From Bdellovibrio bacteriovorus (GTDB taxonomy: Bacteria; Bdellovibrionota; Bdellovibrionia; Bdellovibrionales; Bdellovibrionaceae): 64,000 nt of DNA. Positions 1 through 9,130 of this stretch are shown here, piece by piece. The stretch spans positions 1,488,001-1,552,000 of the forward strand of contig NZ_CP020946.1 of the NCBI RefSeq assembly GCF_002208115.1, given 5' to 3'. Under the pieces are notes generated by a model, which saw only the letters and a program-made list of their open reading frames with translations, was not told the origin of the DNA and did no database searches. The number at the start of each line of letters is the position of its first letter. The first letter of the stretch is position 1. The translations under genes and the position numbers were made by a program.

Positions 1-2880
1 GAGGAACTGGAAGCGGCGTGGGACTGTATTGGCAGTGCTGTTGAGAAATTCAAACGTTACGTGCGTGGCAACACTGCAGATCGTTACACCGCTCAGGAAT
101 TGGCAACGTTCCTTGAAAAGAACTTCCTGGATCCCAAAGACAACGTCGTTATTTCCCAGCAGCTTCAGACCGAGTTCATGAAGCTGAAACAGGTCTTCGT
201 CGGCGGCAGCCGCGAGTACCTGACCCGCAGTGAGCTTGATAAAACCATCGCTTTGGTTAAAAGTCTGCGTACGATCACGGTGAATCTGAATCCGTACATG
301 AAAGTGATCTCTCTGAACTGGGAGGTTTCTGAAAGTCCGAACATGCAAAGTGACGTCCGTCACTTCGAAGAAGCCAATAAAGAACTGCAAAACGCCGCGC
401 GTATGCTGGCGTCATTGATCGAGCAAAATGCGCAAGGTTACAACCTGTCTGACTTTGTTGTCCTGATGCGCGAGATGGGTCAGTTCTTCGGCGAAAAATG
501 GGAGTTCCCGTCTGTGATTCAGACCTACATGCCGGTCATCAAAAAAGTGAAAAAGGCCCTGGCGGGTGGGGATGAAAACTCCATCACTCCGAACGAGTGG
601 CGCCGTTTCACTTTGTTGGGGGCGCGAGGCTATGTGCAGTTCCTGCGCTATCACTATTTCATCAAGTCTGTTCCTGAAACCGGCACGGGTTATCGTCTGG
701 GCTATCTGGCCCGCACGGTGGAAGACGTTTTGTCCGTGTTCCAGGATCTGGTGGCGGAAAAGCCCGAGGGCGTGGTTTCCCGTGACGAGGTCTTTGACCT
801 GCTAAAAACCCTGGAAATCGTCTGGCCGGAATTCAAAGTGTCTTCAGGCTTGGTGTTTGAGGGGATGAAGGTTAAGCAACTGTTCTTTGGCGGCAGTGTT
901 GATTCCCTGACAACCACAGACTTTGAAACGGCACGACTGAAAGTCAGCCGTATCAAAACTTTGATTGAACGTTTCATGCCTTTTTATTCCATTTACGGTC
1001 GTGAATGGGATCCGGACATGTATGATGCTGATGAGGCGCAAAAGCTCTTCATGGAATCCCAGTTTGTTCTGGAAGCCACAGTGCGCGAAGCCGGTGTGCT
1101 GTTTGAAGGTTCCTACGACCTGAATGATCTGAACAATATCGTGCGTGAAATCGAGATCCTGTATCCTCCGAAAGAGGGCCGTGGTCTGGCAGATCAGGTG
1201 AAAAGCTATCTGCCGCTGGTGATCGATGCGAAGAACATGGTTCTGGGCGGCAATGATTCATCTTTACGCAAATCCAACTGGAGTGTGTTGCTGGGCTTTG
1301 CGGCCCGCGCGTATTCAGACTTCCTTTACTATCAGTACTTCCTGATGGGCGAATCCCTGCAGCAGCCGATGAATCTGAGTTATTTCTCGGTGTTCGGCAA
1401 TCAGACTCTGAACATCCTGCGTGATCTGCTGCTGGTGAAAAAAGAGAATCAGTTCACTCGTGTTGAATTGAATAAGATTGTGAAACACCTGATTCGTTTG
1501 GAGCTGGTTCCGGGTGCGATCAATGAACAGTCCGCTGATAAGCTGCTTAGCGTGGTTCTGAATAATATGCTGGTGGCACCGGAAGCTCGTCTGTCCGGTC
1601 ACAAGCCCGATGCCCTGACTTTGACCTCGGTTGAAGTGGGTCGTCAGGAAATGCAAATCTGGATCGATACCGAGTTGATGTTTGCCCAGATGGCCGAAGG
1701 CTGGAAACCGGAAGAAGGTTTAACGGCTAAGGATCTGCTGGCGGTGTTGAAGAAAACTGAAAAGAACCTGGACGCTCACGCCTTGCCATTGCAGGCGGCG
1801 CTGACGGAATTGATTTTGTCAGTGGAAAGCCCGGTTCCAATGACCACGGACTATCGTGGTTTTGTGATCATCTCGAACAAGTTTGAACAGCTTTATACGT
1901 TCAAGAGCTTGCGTGACCTGAACCGCAATCGTGCAGTGGCGCGTTTGCTGATTCGTTCCTTTGCCAATGATTTGAACCGTATCAACACGTTCCAGGGTGC
2001 GACCCTGCCGGAAGTGGAAGGGGCCTTTAACGAGCTGAAATCCATCTTTGTTGAGATGGGCCTGCTTGATCCGAAAAATACTTCCTTTGCGTCTTCGCGC
2101 TTCCGTGAAGCCAACATCTTTGTTCCGCACTCTGATGGGAATGCCTTGGCTTCCCAGGCTGAAATCACCGACCTGATTGGTATGATCTGGTCGGGTGTGG
2201 GGATCAACTCACGTCTGCGCACCGAGCTTGTAAAGAAATGCTTCGGTCGTGATGAGGAAGTGACTGACAACAGTCTGGTGACGTTAAGCTGTGCTCGTGC
2301 GGCTTATAAGGACGCGATGCCGGCCATCATGTCGGCGACACCGGAATATATCAAGTTCATGAAGAAGGCTTCTGCCGACGATTGGGCTTACTATATGAAC
2401 AACGTCTTTATGGCGGCAGGCTACATCCCGAACGACAAAAATCTGGCGAAGATGGGGGATATTGCCCTGACTCCGCACGTGATTCAGTATGTGGAAATGG
2501 TCTTTGCCCGTTTTGATAAGAACAAAGACAATATTATTTCCACCAGTGAGGCGATCAAAGCATATCCGGCATTTAAAGGTCTGTTGAAAGAACTTGCGGC
2601 GGATCAGTTGAAAAGCGGTGTGCTGAAAGAAAAAGACCTGCTGGATGTCTTCACCTTCATCCTTCGTTATGGCAAACCGCCAACAACGCTGATGGAGCAG
2701 GCAAGATTCATGTTCAAGTGGAAGGGCAAACAAGATAAGTGGGACGTATGGGCGGACCGCGTGCAGTTGGCTCAGATCCTGGGTTATATCGCCGATCAGG
2801 TGAATAAAAGTGCCAGTGCCAAGATCGTTCAGGAACCAGCCTCCCAGGACGCTCTTGAAAAAGCCGCAAGCCAGCTTTAA
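1..2880 (+). CDS. Large EF-hand surface protein, 3' part (5' end outside window)
   Basis: The reading frame is open from the first base, so the gene starts upstream; 959 residues are visible. No enzyme domain is recognised. A canonical EF-hand loop, DKNKDNIISTSE, lies at visible residues 839-850 and suggests calcium binding. The protein is clearly related to the lipoprotein gene at 56333-58666: both begin with a stretch containing a DC..A..F pattern and GGS..(L/I)T..E, and both carry the EF-hand near the C-terminus. Here the middle module (a GGS motif, then a YxPxxxxxK...LGG-type stretch and a Y..FL.Y.YF motif) occurs twice, at about visible residues 70-235 and 295-450, while the paralogue has one copy. 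The paralogue is a lipoprotein in a cluster with barrels, so I infer a periplasmic or surface location. A strong terminator follows the stop. Function unknown; the family relationship is the firm part. Confidence 0.85.
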   Translation, partial: EELEAAWDCIGSAVEKFKRYVRGNTADRYTAQELATFLEKNFLDPKDNVVISQQLQTEFMKLKQVFVGGSREYLTRSELDKTIALVKSLRTITVNLNPYMKVISLNWEVSESPNMQSDVRHFEEANKELQNAARMLASLIEQNAQGYNLSDFVVLMREMGQFFGEKWEFPSVIQTYMPVIKKVKKALAGGDENSITPNEWRRFTLLGARGYVQFLRYHYFIKSVPETGTGYRLGYLARTVEDVLSVFQDLVAEKPEGVVSRDEVFDLLKTLEIVWPEFKVSSGLVFEGMKVKQLFFGGSVDSLTTTDFETARLKVSRIKTLIERFMPFYSIYGREWDPDMYDADEAQKLFMESQFVLEATVREAGVLFEGSYDLNDLNNIVREIEILYPPKEGRGLADQVKSYLPLVIDAKNMVLGGNDSSLRKSNWSVLLGFAARAYSDFLYYQYFLMGESLQQPMNLSYFSVFGNQTLNILRDLLLVKKENQFTRVELNKIVKHLIRLELVPGAINEQSADKLLSVVLNNMLVAPEARLSGHKPDALTLTSVEVGRQEMQIWIDTELMFAQMAEGWKPEEGLTAKDLLAVLKKTEKNLDAHALPLQAALTELILSVESPVPMTTDYRGFVIISNKFEQLYTFKSLRDLNRNRAVARLLIRSFANDLNRINTFQGATLPEVEGAFNELKSIFVEMGLLDPKNTSFASSRFREANIFVPHSDGNALASQAEITDLIGMIWSGVGINSRLRTELVKKCFGRDEEVTDNSLVTLSCARAAYKDAMPAIMSATPEYIKFMKKASADDWAYYMNNVFMAAGYIPNDKNLAKMGDIALTPHVIQYVEMVFARFDKNKDNIISTSEAIKAYPAFKGLLKELAADQLKSGVLKEKDLLDVFTFILRYGKPPTTLMEQARFMFKWKGKQDKWDVWADRVQLAQILGYIADQVNKSASAKIVQEPASQDALEKAASQL

Positions 2881-2904
2881 TTCAGAATCAAAATCAGAAA
2901 AAAC

Positions 2905-2930
2905 AAAAGCCCCTGAACAGGGGCTTTTTT
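2905..2930 (+). terminator. Rho-independent terminator of the EF-hand gene
   Basis: A perfect 9-bp stem (aaaagcccc / ggggctttt) with a 6-nt loop is followed by a T run, 25 bp after the stop codon. The A-rich left side could make it work for the convergent lipoprotein gene as well. Confidence 0.85.
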
Positions 2931-2957
2931 ATTGCTTAAAGATTGTCGTGAAACCTT

Positions 2958-3605
2958 TTAATCGAGCACTTTAGGTGTCGACACTTGTGCTGCCGTGACA
3001 GTCGCATAGTTCAGAATCAACCCGGCAAAGACCCCGGGGCCAACCGCTGTGGGAAGAGCTGAAGATACATCCGAATTTGAATCCACATCCGCGCTGGTTG
3101 GGGCATACACCAGATTGTCGCGTCTCCAGATATAGACGCGGGACTTGGTGCCGACGTTGTGAACGTCAATCACCACATCAATATTGTTCGGGATGTAAAA
3201 GCCCATGTCGGCACTGGTGACGGTGCGGGTCTGGCCATTGAAGGTGATCGAGGCGTTCACACTGGCGCCCGTGCGGCTGAAGGTCACCACAATTCCGGTG
3301 GAGCCCGACACGCTGGAATCGCTCGCATAGAAAACGGCACTCACATCACTCAAAGTGACGTTGTTTAATGAAGCTTTTAAAGAAATAGAGCGGGAAGAGC
3401 TGACGCCCGGCAGTGTAGAGGTGAAGCGAACGACACCGGTGGTGCCGGCAATATGCAGGGCGGTCGAGTCAGCCTGGCTGAACGAGCCGGAAACGACAGA
3501 ATAGCTGTCTAAACCGGAAATGTCGTCGACCTCGCCCCCTGAAGAACAGGCGGCGGTAGTCAGAAAACCAAGTATGAGTAGGGATTTTAGAATGAATTTT
3601 TCCAC
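2958..3605 (-). CDS. Predicted lipoprotein, unknown function
   Basis: 215 residues beginning with a type II signal peptide; the lipobox ends LTTAAC and is followed by SSGGEVDD, so the mature protein would be lipid-anchored. The rest is rich in Ser, Thr and Val and looks beta-structured, with no recognised domain or catalytic motif. The start is GTG at 3605, inside the 3' end of dcd (19-bp overlap), which suggests translational coupling to the rpmG-dcd transcript. Its association with dcd is probably only transcriptional. Confidence 0.75.
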   Translation of the reverse strand: MEKFILKSLLILGFLTTAACSSGGEVDDISGLDSYSVVSGSFSQADSTALHIAGTTGVVRFTSTLPGVSSSRSISLKASLNNVTLSDVSAVFYASDSSVSGSTGIVVTFSRTGASVNASITFNGQTRTVTSADMGFYIPNNIDVVIDVHNVGTKSRVYIWRRDNLVYAPTSADVDSNSDVSSALPTAVGPGVFAGLILNYATVTAAQVSTPKVLD

Positions 3606-4123
3606 ATCATGGACTCTACCGGGATTGGTTGTTTGTCGTTATATTTTGCGGAAGGTTTGACATTATAAGGAGTTAAAATGTCGCCTTTCACTTCAAAGTA
3701 TATCAACTGACCAACCGGCATTCCAGTGTAAACACGCACAGGCTGTTTCACGGAAATTTCCAGAGTCCAATAGTTGCAGAAACCGACGTCTCCTTTGCCA
3801 GCAGTGGCATGGATGTCGATTCCGAGACGGCCTACGCTCGATTTGCCTTCCAAAAATGGGACATGCTTCAGAGTCTCAGTGTACTCCAAAGTAACGCCCA
3901 AATAGAGAGTGTCTGGCATCAGCACGAAACCCTCTTCTGGAATCTCAAAGGTACGAATCTTGTTATGCTTCTTGGCGTCCAGCACCTTGTCTTCATAGAC
4001 AGCTAGAGTTTTACCCAGGTGAACATCATAAGAGTTCGTACCCAGGCATTCTCTGCGGAAAGGTTCCACTTTAATGGAGCCTTCCTTCATGAAATCCAGA
4101 ATTTGCTGATCCGTCAGAATCAT
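3587..4123 (-). CDS. dcd: dCTP deaminase
   Basis: 178 residues of the dCTP deaminase/dUTPase-like family. The enzyme converts dCTP to dUTP in thymidylate synthesis, in the cytoplasm. Family signatures are visible: an N-terminal MILTDQQILDFMKEG, the nucleotide-binding segment EGKSSVGRLGIDIHATAG containing the SSxxR motif, and the later GMPVGQLIYFEV. Length matches single-domain Dcd enzymes. The gene lies 6 bp after rpmG on the same strand and overlaps the following lipoprotein start. No strong ribosome-binding site is seen, consistent with coupling to rpmG. Whether the enzyme is mono- or bifunctional (dUTP-forming only, or also dUTPase) cannot be told from inspection. Confidence 0.93.
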   Translation of the reverse strand: MILTDQQILDFMKEGSIKVEPFRRECLGTNSYDVHLGKTLAVYEDKVLDAKKHNKIRTFEIPEEGFVLMPDTLYLGVTLEYTETLKHVPFLEGKSSVGRLGIDIHATAGKGDVGFCNYWTLEISVKQPVRVYTGMPVGQLIYFEVKGDILTPYNVKPSAKYNDKQPIPVESMMWKNSF

Positions 4124-4129
4124 TACGAA

Positions 4130-4309
4130 TTACTTCGTTTCTCTGTGAACAGTGTGGCGCTTAAGATTCGGATTGTATTTCTTCTTCTCAAGACGGCTTG
4201 GAGTCTTAGTTTTGTTTTTAGTCGTAGTGTAACGAGAAACAGGTTTGCCTTCAGCGCGAGCTTCAGTGCACTCAAGAGTTACGATGATTCTTCCTGTCTT
4301 TTTAGCCAT
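4130..4309 (-). CDS. rpmG: 50S ribosomal protein L33
   Basis: 59 residues starting [18 protein letters not shown] and ending in the typical basic tail [14 protein letters not shown] of L33, a small protein of the large ribosomal subunit. The frame is open upstream, but the ATG at 4309 is preceded by a good AAGGGG site and gives the normal family length. Only one Cys is present, so this is the zinc-free (C-minus) form rather than the CxxC zinc-ribbon form. It heads a short transcript with dcd and a lipoprotein gene. Confidence 0.95.
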   Translation of the reverse strand: MAKKTGRIIVTLECTEARAEGKPVSRYTTTKNKTKTPSRLEKKKYNPNLKRHTVHRETK

Positions 4310-4446
4310 TGCGATACCCCTTAAATTGAACCATTTGTATTGCCACGCGTTGTATAGAAAAAATGACAATACCTTTTCAAAGGGGCTCAAGGTATCAAAG
4401 GAAAAAGGAAACTTCAACAGACAAATTCGCGTCTAGAGGAGGAATC

Positions 4447-5325
4447 GTGAAGACTTTGGGCCTTTTTTTAAGTTCCCTGCTCATGTTGGCCTGTGCACAT
4501 GCTCAAAATAGTGGCATTTTGCGTGGAAACGACCTCCAACCGGTGGATTTGGCTGAAGCCGTCCGTCCAGTCGCTCCGGGTTCTATCGTAGTTATCGGCG
4601 AAAATCACGGTTTCAAAGAACACCAGAATCAACAGCTCTCCATTATGCAGGCTTTGCGGGCTCAGGGCCTGAAGGTCTCTGTCGGGATGGAATTTTTTAC
4701 ATACACCGACCAGCCCGTGGTGGACTCTTACCGTCAGGGACTTTTGAGCGAAACTGACTTCCTCTCTCAAATCAAATGGGGCAACCCTTCTTATGATTAT
4801 TATCGCGGGCAAAGCCTGTTCCCGAACCTGTCAGAAGGGTCCAAGACGATTGCTTTGAATGCTCCGCGCTCTTTGACCGGCAAGGTTTCCAAGGGCGGCC
4901 TGCAGGCGCTGACTCCGGATGATTTGAAACTGATGCCTCCGCAATTTGCGGTGGGGAACGATGGCTACAAACGCCGTTTCCTGTCCATGATGCCGCATCT
5001 GCCGAATCCCGAGGCGGGCGAGCGCTATTTTGCGTCTCAGTCCATCTGGGATGACACGATGGCGTGGCAGGCGGTGGAGTTTATGCGCTCCCATCCCGAA
5101 CAAGTGCTGGTGATTGTGGTGGGGGATTTCCATGTGCAGTACGGGGGCGGTCTGCCGGATCGTCTGCGTGTGCGCGGGTCCGAGTTCCCCGTGGTGACCT
5201 TCTCGCAAGTAAATACGGCAGGTCTGACTGAGGACGAAATCGCGACTGAAATCAACCCAGGCACTCAGGACGGTCCCCGTGCTGATTATCTGTGGTTGGC
5301 GCCAGCTCTAAGTCCAGCATTGTAA
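4447..5325 (+). CDS. ChaN-like haem-binding family protein
   Basis: 292 residues from a GTG start at 4447, chosen because AGAGGAGG lies just upstream and because it places a signal peptide at the N-terminus (VKTLGLFLSSLLMLACAHA). This could be cleaved after AHA or, less typically, lipidated at the Cys. The mature part resembles the ChaN/DUF399 family: an early IGENHGFKEHQ segment, then VGMEFF, and a late VVGDFHVQYGGGLPDRL. Characterised members are surface lipoproteins that bind haem for iron uptake; they have no proven catalytic activity. The gene stands alone between divergent rpmG and a response regulator. Haem binding is inferred from the family only. Confidence 0.75.
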   Translation: MKTLGLFLSSLLMLACAHAQNSGILRGNDLQPVDLAEAVRPVAPGSIVVIGENHGFKEHQNQQLSIMQALRAQGLKVSVGMEFFTYTDQPVVDSYRQGLLSETDFLSQIKWGNPSYDYYRGQSLFPNLSEGSKTIALNAPRSLTGKVSKGGLQALTPDDLKLMPPQFAVGNDGYKRRFLSMMPHLPNPEAGERYFASQSIWDDTMAWQAVEFMRSHPEQVLVIVVGDFHVQYGGGLPDRLRVRGSEFPVVTFSQVNTAGLTEDEIATEINPGTQDGPRADYLWLAPALSPAL

Positions 5326-5386
5326 AGATTCTTTGAGATTCACCACAGGTTTTCTAGAATAGGGGAATGTAGAGGAGACCTCGTCT

Positions 5387-5791
5387 ATGTTCCCCCCTGA
5401 GACCCGCATCCTAGTTATTGATGACATGCCCTCCATTCGTGATCTGGTGAAGAACACGTTAAAAGCCATGGGTTATAAAAACCTGCAGGAAGCTGAAGAC
5501 GGGGAAGCCGGTCTTAAAATTCTTATTCAGAACAACACTCCGGGCTCTCAGATCCAACTGGTGATTTCCGACTGGAATATGCCGAAAATGAAGGGCTTGG
5601 AATTGCTGAAGCAAGTTCGCGCCACGGCGGAATTTGCCAATCTTCCATTCGTGCTTCTGACGTCAGAGTCCGAGCGTGATCAGGTCACTGAAGCTGTTCT
5701 TGCCGGTGTGTCCCAGTATATCGTGAAGCCATTTTCGGCAAAGATCTTTGAAGACAAATTGAAAGCTGCTTACAGCAAACACAACAAATAG
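5387..5791 (+). CDS. Single-domain CheY-like response regulator
   Basis: 134 residues that are all receiver domain. Acid pocket D12-D13, phospho-acceptor D62 (in SDWNMPKMKG), T92 (LLTSE) and K114 (VKPFS) are all present, so it should be phosphorylatable. There is no output domain, so it probably acts by protein contact, as CheY does at the flagellar switch. A GAGGAG site sits 9 bp before the ATG. No kinase gene adjoins; the nearest is the CheA-like gene at 7181-9130. It may be a chemotaxis CheY, but nothing local proves that. Confidence 0.88.
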   Translation: MFPPETRILVIDDMPSIRDLVKNTLKAMGYKNLQEAEDGEAGLKILIQNNTPGSQIQLVISDWNMPKMKGLELLKQVRATAEFANLPFVLLTSESERDQVTEAVLAGVSQYIVKPFSAKIFEDKLKAAYSKHNK

Positions 5792-5798
5792 ATTCTTT

Positions 5799-5830
5799 AA
5801 AGAGTGCTGCGCGCGTGCGTTGCACTCTTT
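5799..5830 (+). terminator. Hairpin after the response regulator, possible terminator
   Basis: A 9-bp perfect inverted repeat (aaagagtgc / gcactcttt) lies 8 bp after the stop codon. There is no long T tract after it, so termination is likely but not certain. Confidence 0.5.
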
Positions 5831-5853
5831 CCTGCAAACATCTACCATAGGGC

Positions 5854-6420
5854 ATGACTTCTTTCGACGTATTGGCTCAGAACCTTGCCGCTCAAATCAC
5901 TGAACTTCGTAAAAAACGTCAACTGACTCAAGCTGCCTTGGCGAAGCTGGCCGGTGTGCCACGATCCACACTGACCAATATGGAAAGTGGGATGGGGAAC
6001 CCTTCGTTGGTGAATCTGGCCAAGGTTTGTGCGGCTTTGCAGGTTTCATTCGAAGAGCTGCTGGCAACGCCCAGATCCCAGACAAAATTGATTCGCAAGG
6101 ATGAAATTCCCGCCAATAAAAAAGCCAAAGGCAACGTCACTGTTTACAAACTTTTACCGGATCCGATTCCGGGGATGGCCATTGATCGCATGGAGCTTGA
6201 AGTGGGGGCTCGCATGGGCGGGATCCCGCATTCCAGCGGTACGAAAGAGTATTTGCACTGTGTGCAGGGGCAGATGACCGTGGTGGTCAGTGGGGAAAGT
6301 TTTGAGCTGAAGCCCGGAGATGTTTTGGCATTCCCGGGGGATTCAGCCCATAACTATGTCAACACGGGCGCTACAAAAGCCATCGGCCTGAGCGTCGTGA
6401 CGATGACACCAAGATATTAG
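5854..6420 (+). CDS. XRE-family regulator with C-terminal cupin domain
   Basis: 188 residues. Residues about 9-65 form a Cro/C1-type helix-turn-helix ([20 protein letters not shown] then [11 protein letters not shown]). Residues about 105-185 form a small cupin barrel, with an [15 protein letters not shown] segment and the second cupin motif [15 protein letters not shown]. This architecture is known for regulators that sense a small ligand through the cupin and bind DNA through the HTH. The ligand cannot be inferred. The gene is convergent with sodB and overlaps its end by 4 bp. The start is fixed by the compact HTH N-terminus, though no strong ribosome-binding site is seen. Confidence 0.85.
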   Translation: MTSFDVLAQNLAAQITELRKKRQLTQAALAKLAGVPRSTLTNMESGMGNPSLVNLAKVCAALQVSFEELLATPRSQTKLIRKDEIPANKKAKGNVTVYKLLPDPIPGMAIDRMELEVGARMGGIPHSSGTKEYLHCVQGQMTVVVSGESFELKPGDVLAFPGDSAHNYVNTGATKAIGLSVVTMTPRY

Positions 6421-6998
6421 CCTTTAAAGTTTTTTGCGGCGAATTCCCAGTTCACCAGCTTCCAGAACGCGGCCAGGAAATTCGGGCGGCTGTTGCGATA
6501 GTCGATATAGTAAGCATGTTCCCACACATCGCAAGTCAGAATTGCCGTGTGACCTTTGGTCATCGGGGTTTCGGCGTTGCTGGTGCTCAGGATTTCCAGT
6601 TTGCCTTCTTTGTTTTTCACAAGCCAGCCCCAGCCCGAGCCGAATTGTTTGATGCTGGCATCAGCAAACAGTTCTTTGAATTTTTCGATGGAACCGAAAT
6701 CGCGAACAAGGGCTTGCGCCAGTTCACCCGTAGGTTCACCGCCGCCCTTCGGGGACAGGCAGTTCCAGAAGAACGTGTGGTTCCAGATCTGAGCTGCGTT
6801 GTTAAATACGCCGCCTGAGCTGCTCATGATGATTTGTTCCAGAGTTTTACCTTCGTGTTCAGTGCCGGGAACAAGTTTGTTCAAGTTATCAACGTAGGTT
6901 TTGTGGTGTTTGCCGTGGTGGTATTCCAATGTCTCAGCGGACATGTGGGGAGCCAAAGCGTCTTTAGCGTAGGGAAGTGCTGGAAGTTCGAAAGTCAT
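6417..6998 (-). CDS. sodB: Superoxide dismutase, iron type
   Basis: 193 residues of the Fe/Mn superoxide dismutase family, which converts superoxide to hydrogen peroxide and oxygen. All four metal ligands fall at the family positions: H27, H74 (IWNHTFFW), D157 and H161 ([16 protein letters not shown]). The [10 protein letters not shown] context favours iron over manganese. There is no signal peptide, so the enzyme should be cytoplasmic. AAGGAG lies upstream of the ATG. Transcribed alone, convergent with the XRE-cupin gene. Confidence 0.96.
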   Translation of the reverse strand: MTFELPALPYAKDALAPHMSAETLEYHHGKHHKTYVDNLNKLVPGTEHEGKTLEQIIMSSSGGVFNNAAQIWNHTFFWNCLSPKGGGEPTGELAQALVRDFGSIEKFKELFADASIKQFGSGWGWLVKNKEGKLEILSTSNAETPMTKGHTAILTCDVWEHAYYIDYRNSRPNFLAAFWKLVNWEFAAKNFKG

Positions 6999-7180
6999 GG
7001 GGGTCTCCTTGTAGTACAGGTTGAAATTCCATGATCAGAATAGAGGGCGGACGGGGATCAGGGAACCCGTTGGTCTTTATATTGGCAAAGGGACGATATA
7101 TTGGCGGAAATGACGCTAAAATGCCTACGTCACGCGACGCTGTGTAGCCAGAAAAAACAACCAGGCACCTTTTTACCTTT

Positions 7181-9130
7181 TTAGGCGGCGGTTGGAAGTT
7201 TTTTGTCTTTTTGGAATTCGGTGATGTAAGGAACTTCCACAAACAAGGTAGATCCTTGTCCTACGGTGGATTCGACCCATACGCGGCCGGCCAGCTCTTC
7301 GGCGGCGACTTTGATGGCGTCCATTCCCACGCCACGGCCTGAGATGTCCGTGACGTGTTCGCGGGTCGAGAACTGACTGTCGAAGATATGCTGAATGATC
7401 TGCTGATCGCTTTCAGCGGACACATCCAGGCCCTTGCCGGTAAGCTTTTCGCGAATACGGGCAGGGTCAATACCGCCACCGTCATCCTTGATTTGCACCA
7501 GCAGCCAGGAACCTTGAGAATTGTGATTCAGACTGAAAGTAACATCCACCTGGCCTTCGGCAGGTTTGCCGATGTCCACGCGATGATCCGGCATCTCGAT
7601 ACCGTGATCCACAGCATTTCTGAAGGCATGCACGAAGGTAGAGAACAAACCGCTGTAAATTTCCGGAATCACCATCAGGTTGCCATTGTGAATCTTCAGC
7701 GGGGAGACCATTTTATCGACCTGAGCAGCCACTCGCAGCATCACGTCGTTATAAGGCTCGACAAATCCAGCGACCGGCTCCATCGCAAGTTCCAGCAGCA
7801 GCTCCTGCGCCACGGCACCGCCACCCGGCAGTGAGCCCACTTTGCGGGCGATATGGTTCAGTTTACTGATAGCGACTTCGATCTGACGCTCTTCTGGCAT
7901 GTTCGAGCTTCCCAGAATTTCTTTGGTTTGATCCAGGAACTTGTGGAAGAACTCTTCCACTTCAAAACATTTGCCGCGAAGGGCGATAAAGCCTGGATGA
8001 GTCCAGGACTCTTTCAGTTCGGCCAGCAGGCCCTCGGCCTGATGGCAGGCTTCGGCGACATCTTTGATCGAAAACAGCGCTGCGCCGCCTTTGAGCGTGT
8101 GCAGACTGCGGAAAAGCTCTTCGGTGTTGTAAGGACCGTTGTCCTTGCTGACTTCATCACGCACCTGACCCAGCAAGCCTTGAGCTTCCTGGATGAAGCG
8201 GTGAATTTCACGTTTGGATTTGATCATGTGGATGATCAATTTTGCATGTTCTTTTTCGCGCTCAGCTTGTTTTTGTGCTTCGACCAGCGAAGTGATGTCC
8301 GAAGCGACAACAACCACACCTTCCATCACGCCTTCGCTGCTGCGAAGCGGGTGGTATTCAAGGGCGATGTTACGCTCTTTGCTGTGCGGGTAGGTTTCAG
8401 GTCCCAGGCAGGACAGGTCTTCAAATGGCAGCATTTCCATGAACAGGGTCTGCATCCATTTTTTGAAGCCTTCGACTTTGTTTTCCGGAAGTTTCAGCAC
8501 ATCCCAGATCAGTTGACCGTCAGGTTTGCATTCCACCGTGGCTTCGCAGGCCTTCGAGGACACATCCAGGATTTTACCTTCAGCATTGAAGATAAAGAAA
8601 CCCTGACCCAGACTGTCCAGCAGGGCGGACATGGTTGTGTTAAGACGGGACAACTCGCGCGTGCGGTCGGCCACCATTTGTTCCAGGTTTTTGCTGTAGT
8701 TTTCAAGCTGAACTTTGGCTTCTTCCAGCGCCGTGATGACGCCTTCTTTTTGCTCAAGTTCAGCGCGGTATTTTTTCTGCAGACGTTCTTCCAAAGTCAC
8801 ATCACGCACAAAGACGATCCAGTTCTTGTCACCCATGGAATCAAAGATCGGCTGCAGAGTGATCTGCACTTTGCCTTCTTCCGCGTGGATGGCTTTGAAG
8901 TTGACCTCTTTGTAAGGAGTCGCATCCGAGACACCAATCAGATTGTCCAGAGCTTCAATAGGTTCGCTGAACTGGAACAGTTCATTGAACTTCATGCCTC
9001 TTGTGATCTTGCGAATGGAAAGGCCGGCCACAATGGCGGCAGTTTCATTGCAATAGACAACCTTTTGATCTGCTGTCAGAACAAAAACAGGCTCTAAAAG
9101 GGTGTCGAAGAGGGAGTACTGGATTCTCAT
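7181..9130 (-). CDS. CheA-like histidine kinase with PAS sensors and HPt
   Basis: 649 residues, no membrane segment. Order: PAS domain about 5-120; coiled coil about 122-165; second PAS domain about 168-290; HPt domain about 300-405 with phospho-acceptor H344 in LHTLKGGAALF; CheA-type ATPase about 490-640 with N box FRNAVDHGIE, G1 box DDGGGID and G2 box SGRGVGMDA. It lacks a CheW-like regulatory domain, so it is a CheA-type phosphorelay kinase outside the usual chemoreceptor array design. Its ATG overlaps the stop of the FecR-like gene (ATGA), which makes the two a translationally coupled pair; the membrane protein may feed it a signal. The response regulators at 5387 and 13850 are candidate partners, by position only. 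Confidence 0.88.
   Translation of the reverse strand: MRIQYSLFDTLLEPVFVLTADQKVVYCNETAAIVAGLSIRKITRGMKFNELFQFSEPIEALDNLIGVSDATPYKEVNFKAIHAEEGKVQITLQPIFDSMGDKNWIVFVRDVTLEERLQKKYRAELEQKEGVITALEEAKVQLENYSKNLEQMVADRTRELSRLNTTMSALLDSLGQGFFIFNAEGKILDVSSKACEATVECKPDGQLIWDVLKLPENKVEGFKKWMQTLFMEMLPFEDLSCLGPETYPHSKERNIALEYHPLRSSEGVMEGVVVVASDITSLVEAQKQAEREKEHAKLIIHMIKSKREIHRFIQEAQGLLGQVRDEVSKDNGPYNTEELFRSLHTLKGGAALFSIKDVAEACHQAEGLLAELKESWTHPGFIALRGKCFEVEEFFHKFLDQTKEILGSSNMPEERQIEVAISKLNHIARKVGSLPGGGAVAQELLLELAMEPVAGFVEPYNDVMLRVAAQVDKMVSPLKIHNGNLMVIPEIYSGLFSTFVHAFRNAVDHGIEMPDHRVDIGKPAEGQVDVTFSLNHNSQGSWLLVQIKDDGGGIDPARIREKLTGKGLDVSAESDQQIIQHIFDSQFSTREHVTDISGRGVGMDAIKVAAEELAGRVWVESTVGQGSTLFVEVPYITEFQKDKKLPTAA

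Noticed and set aside
7853..9097. Long plus-strand open frame of about 414 codons
   Set aside because: It is the antisense of the CheA-like kinase, which has clear domains. It lacks a ribosome-binding site and a recognisable product.
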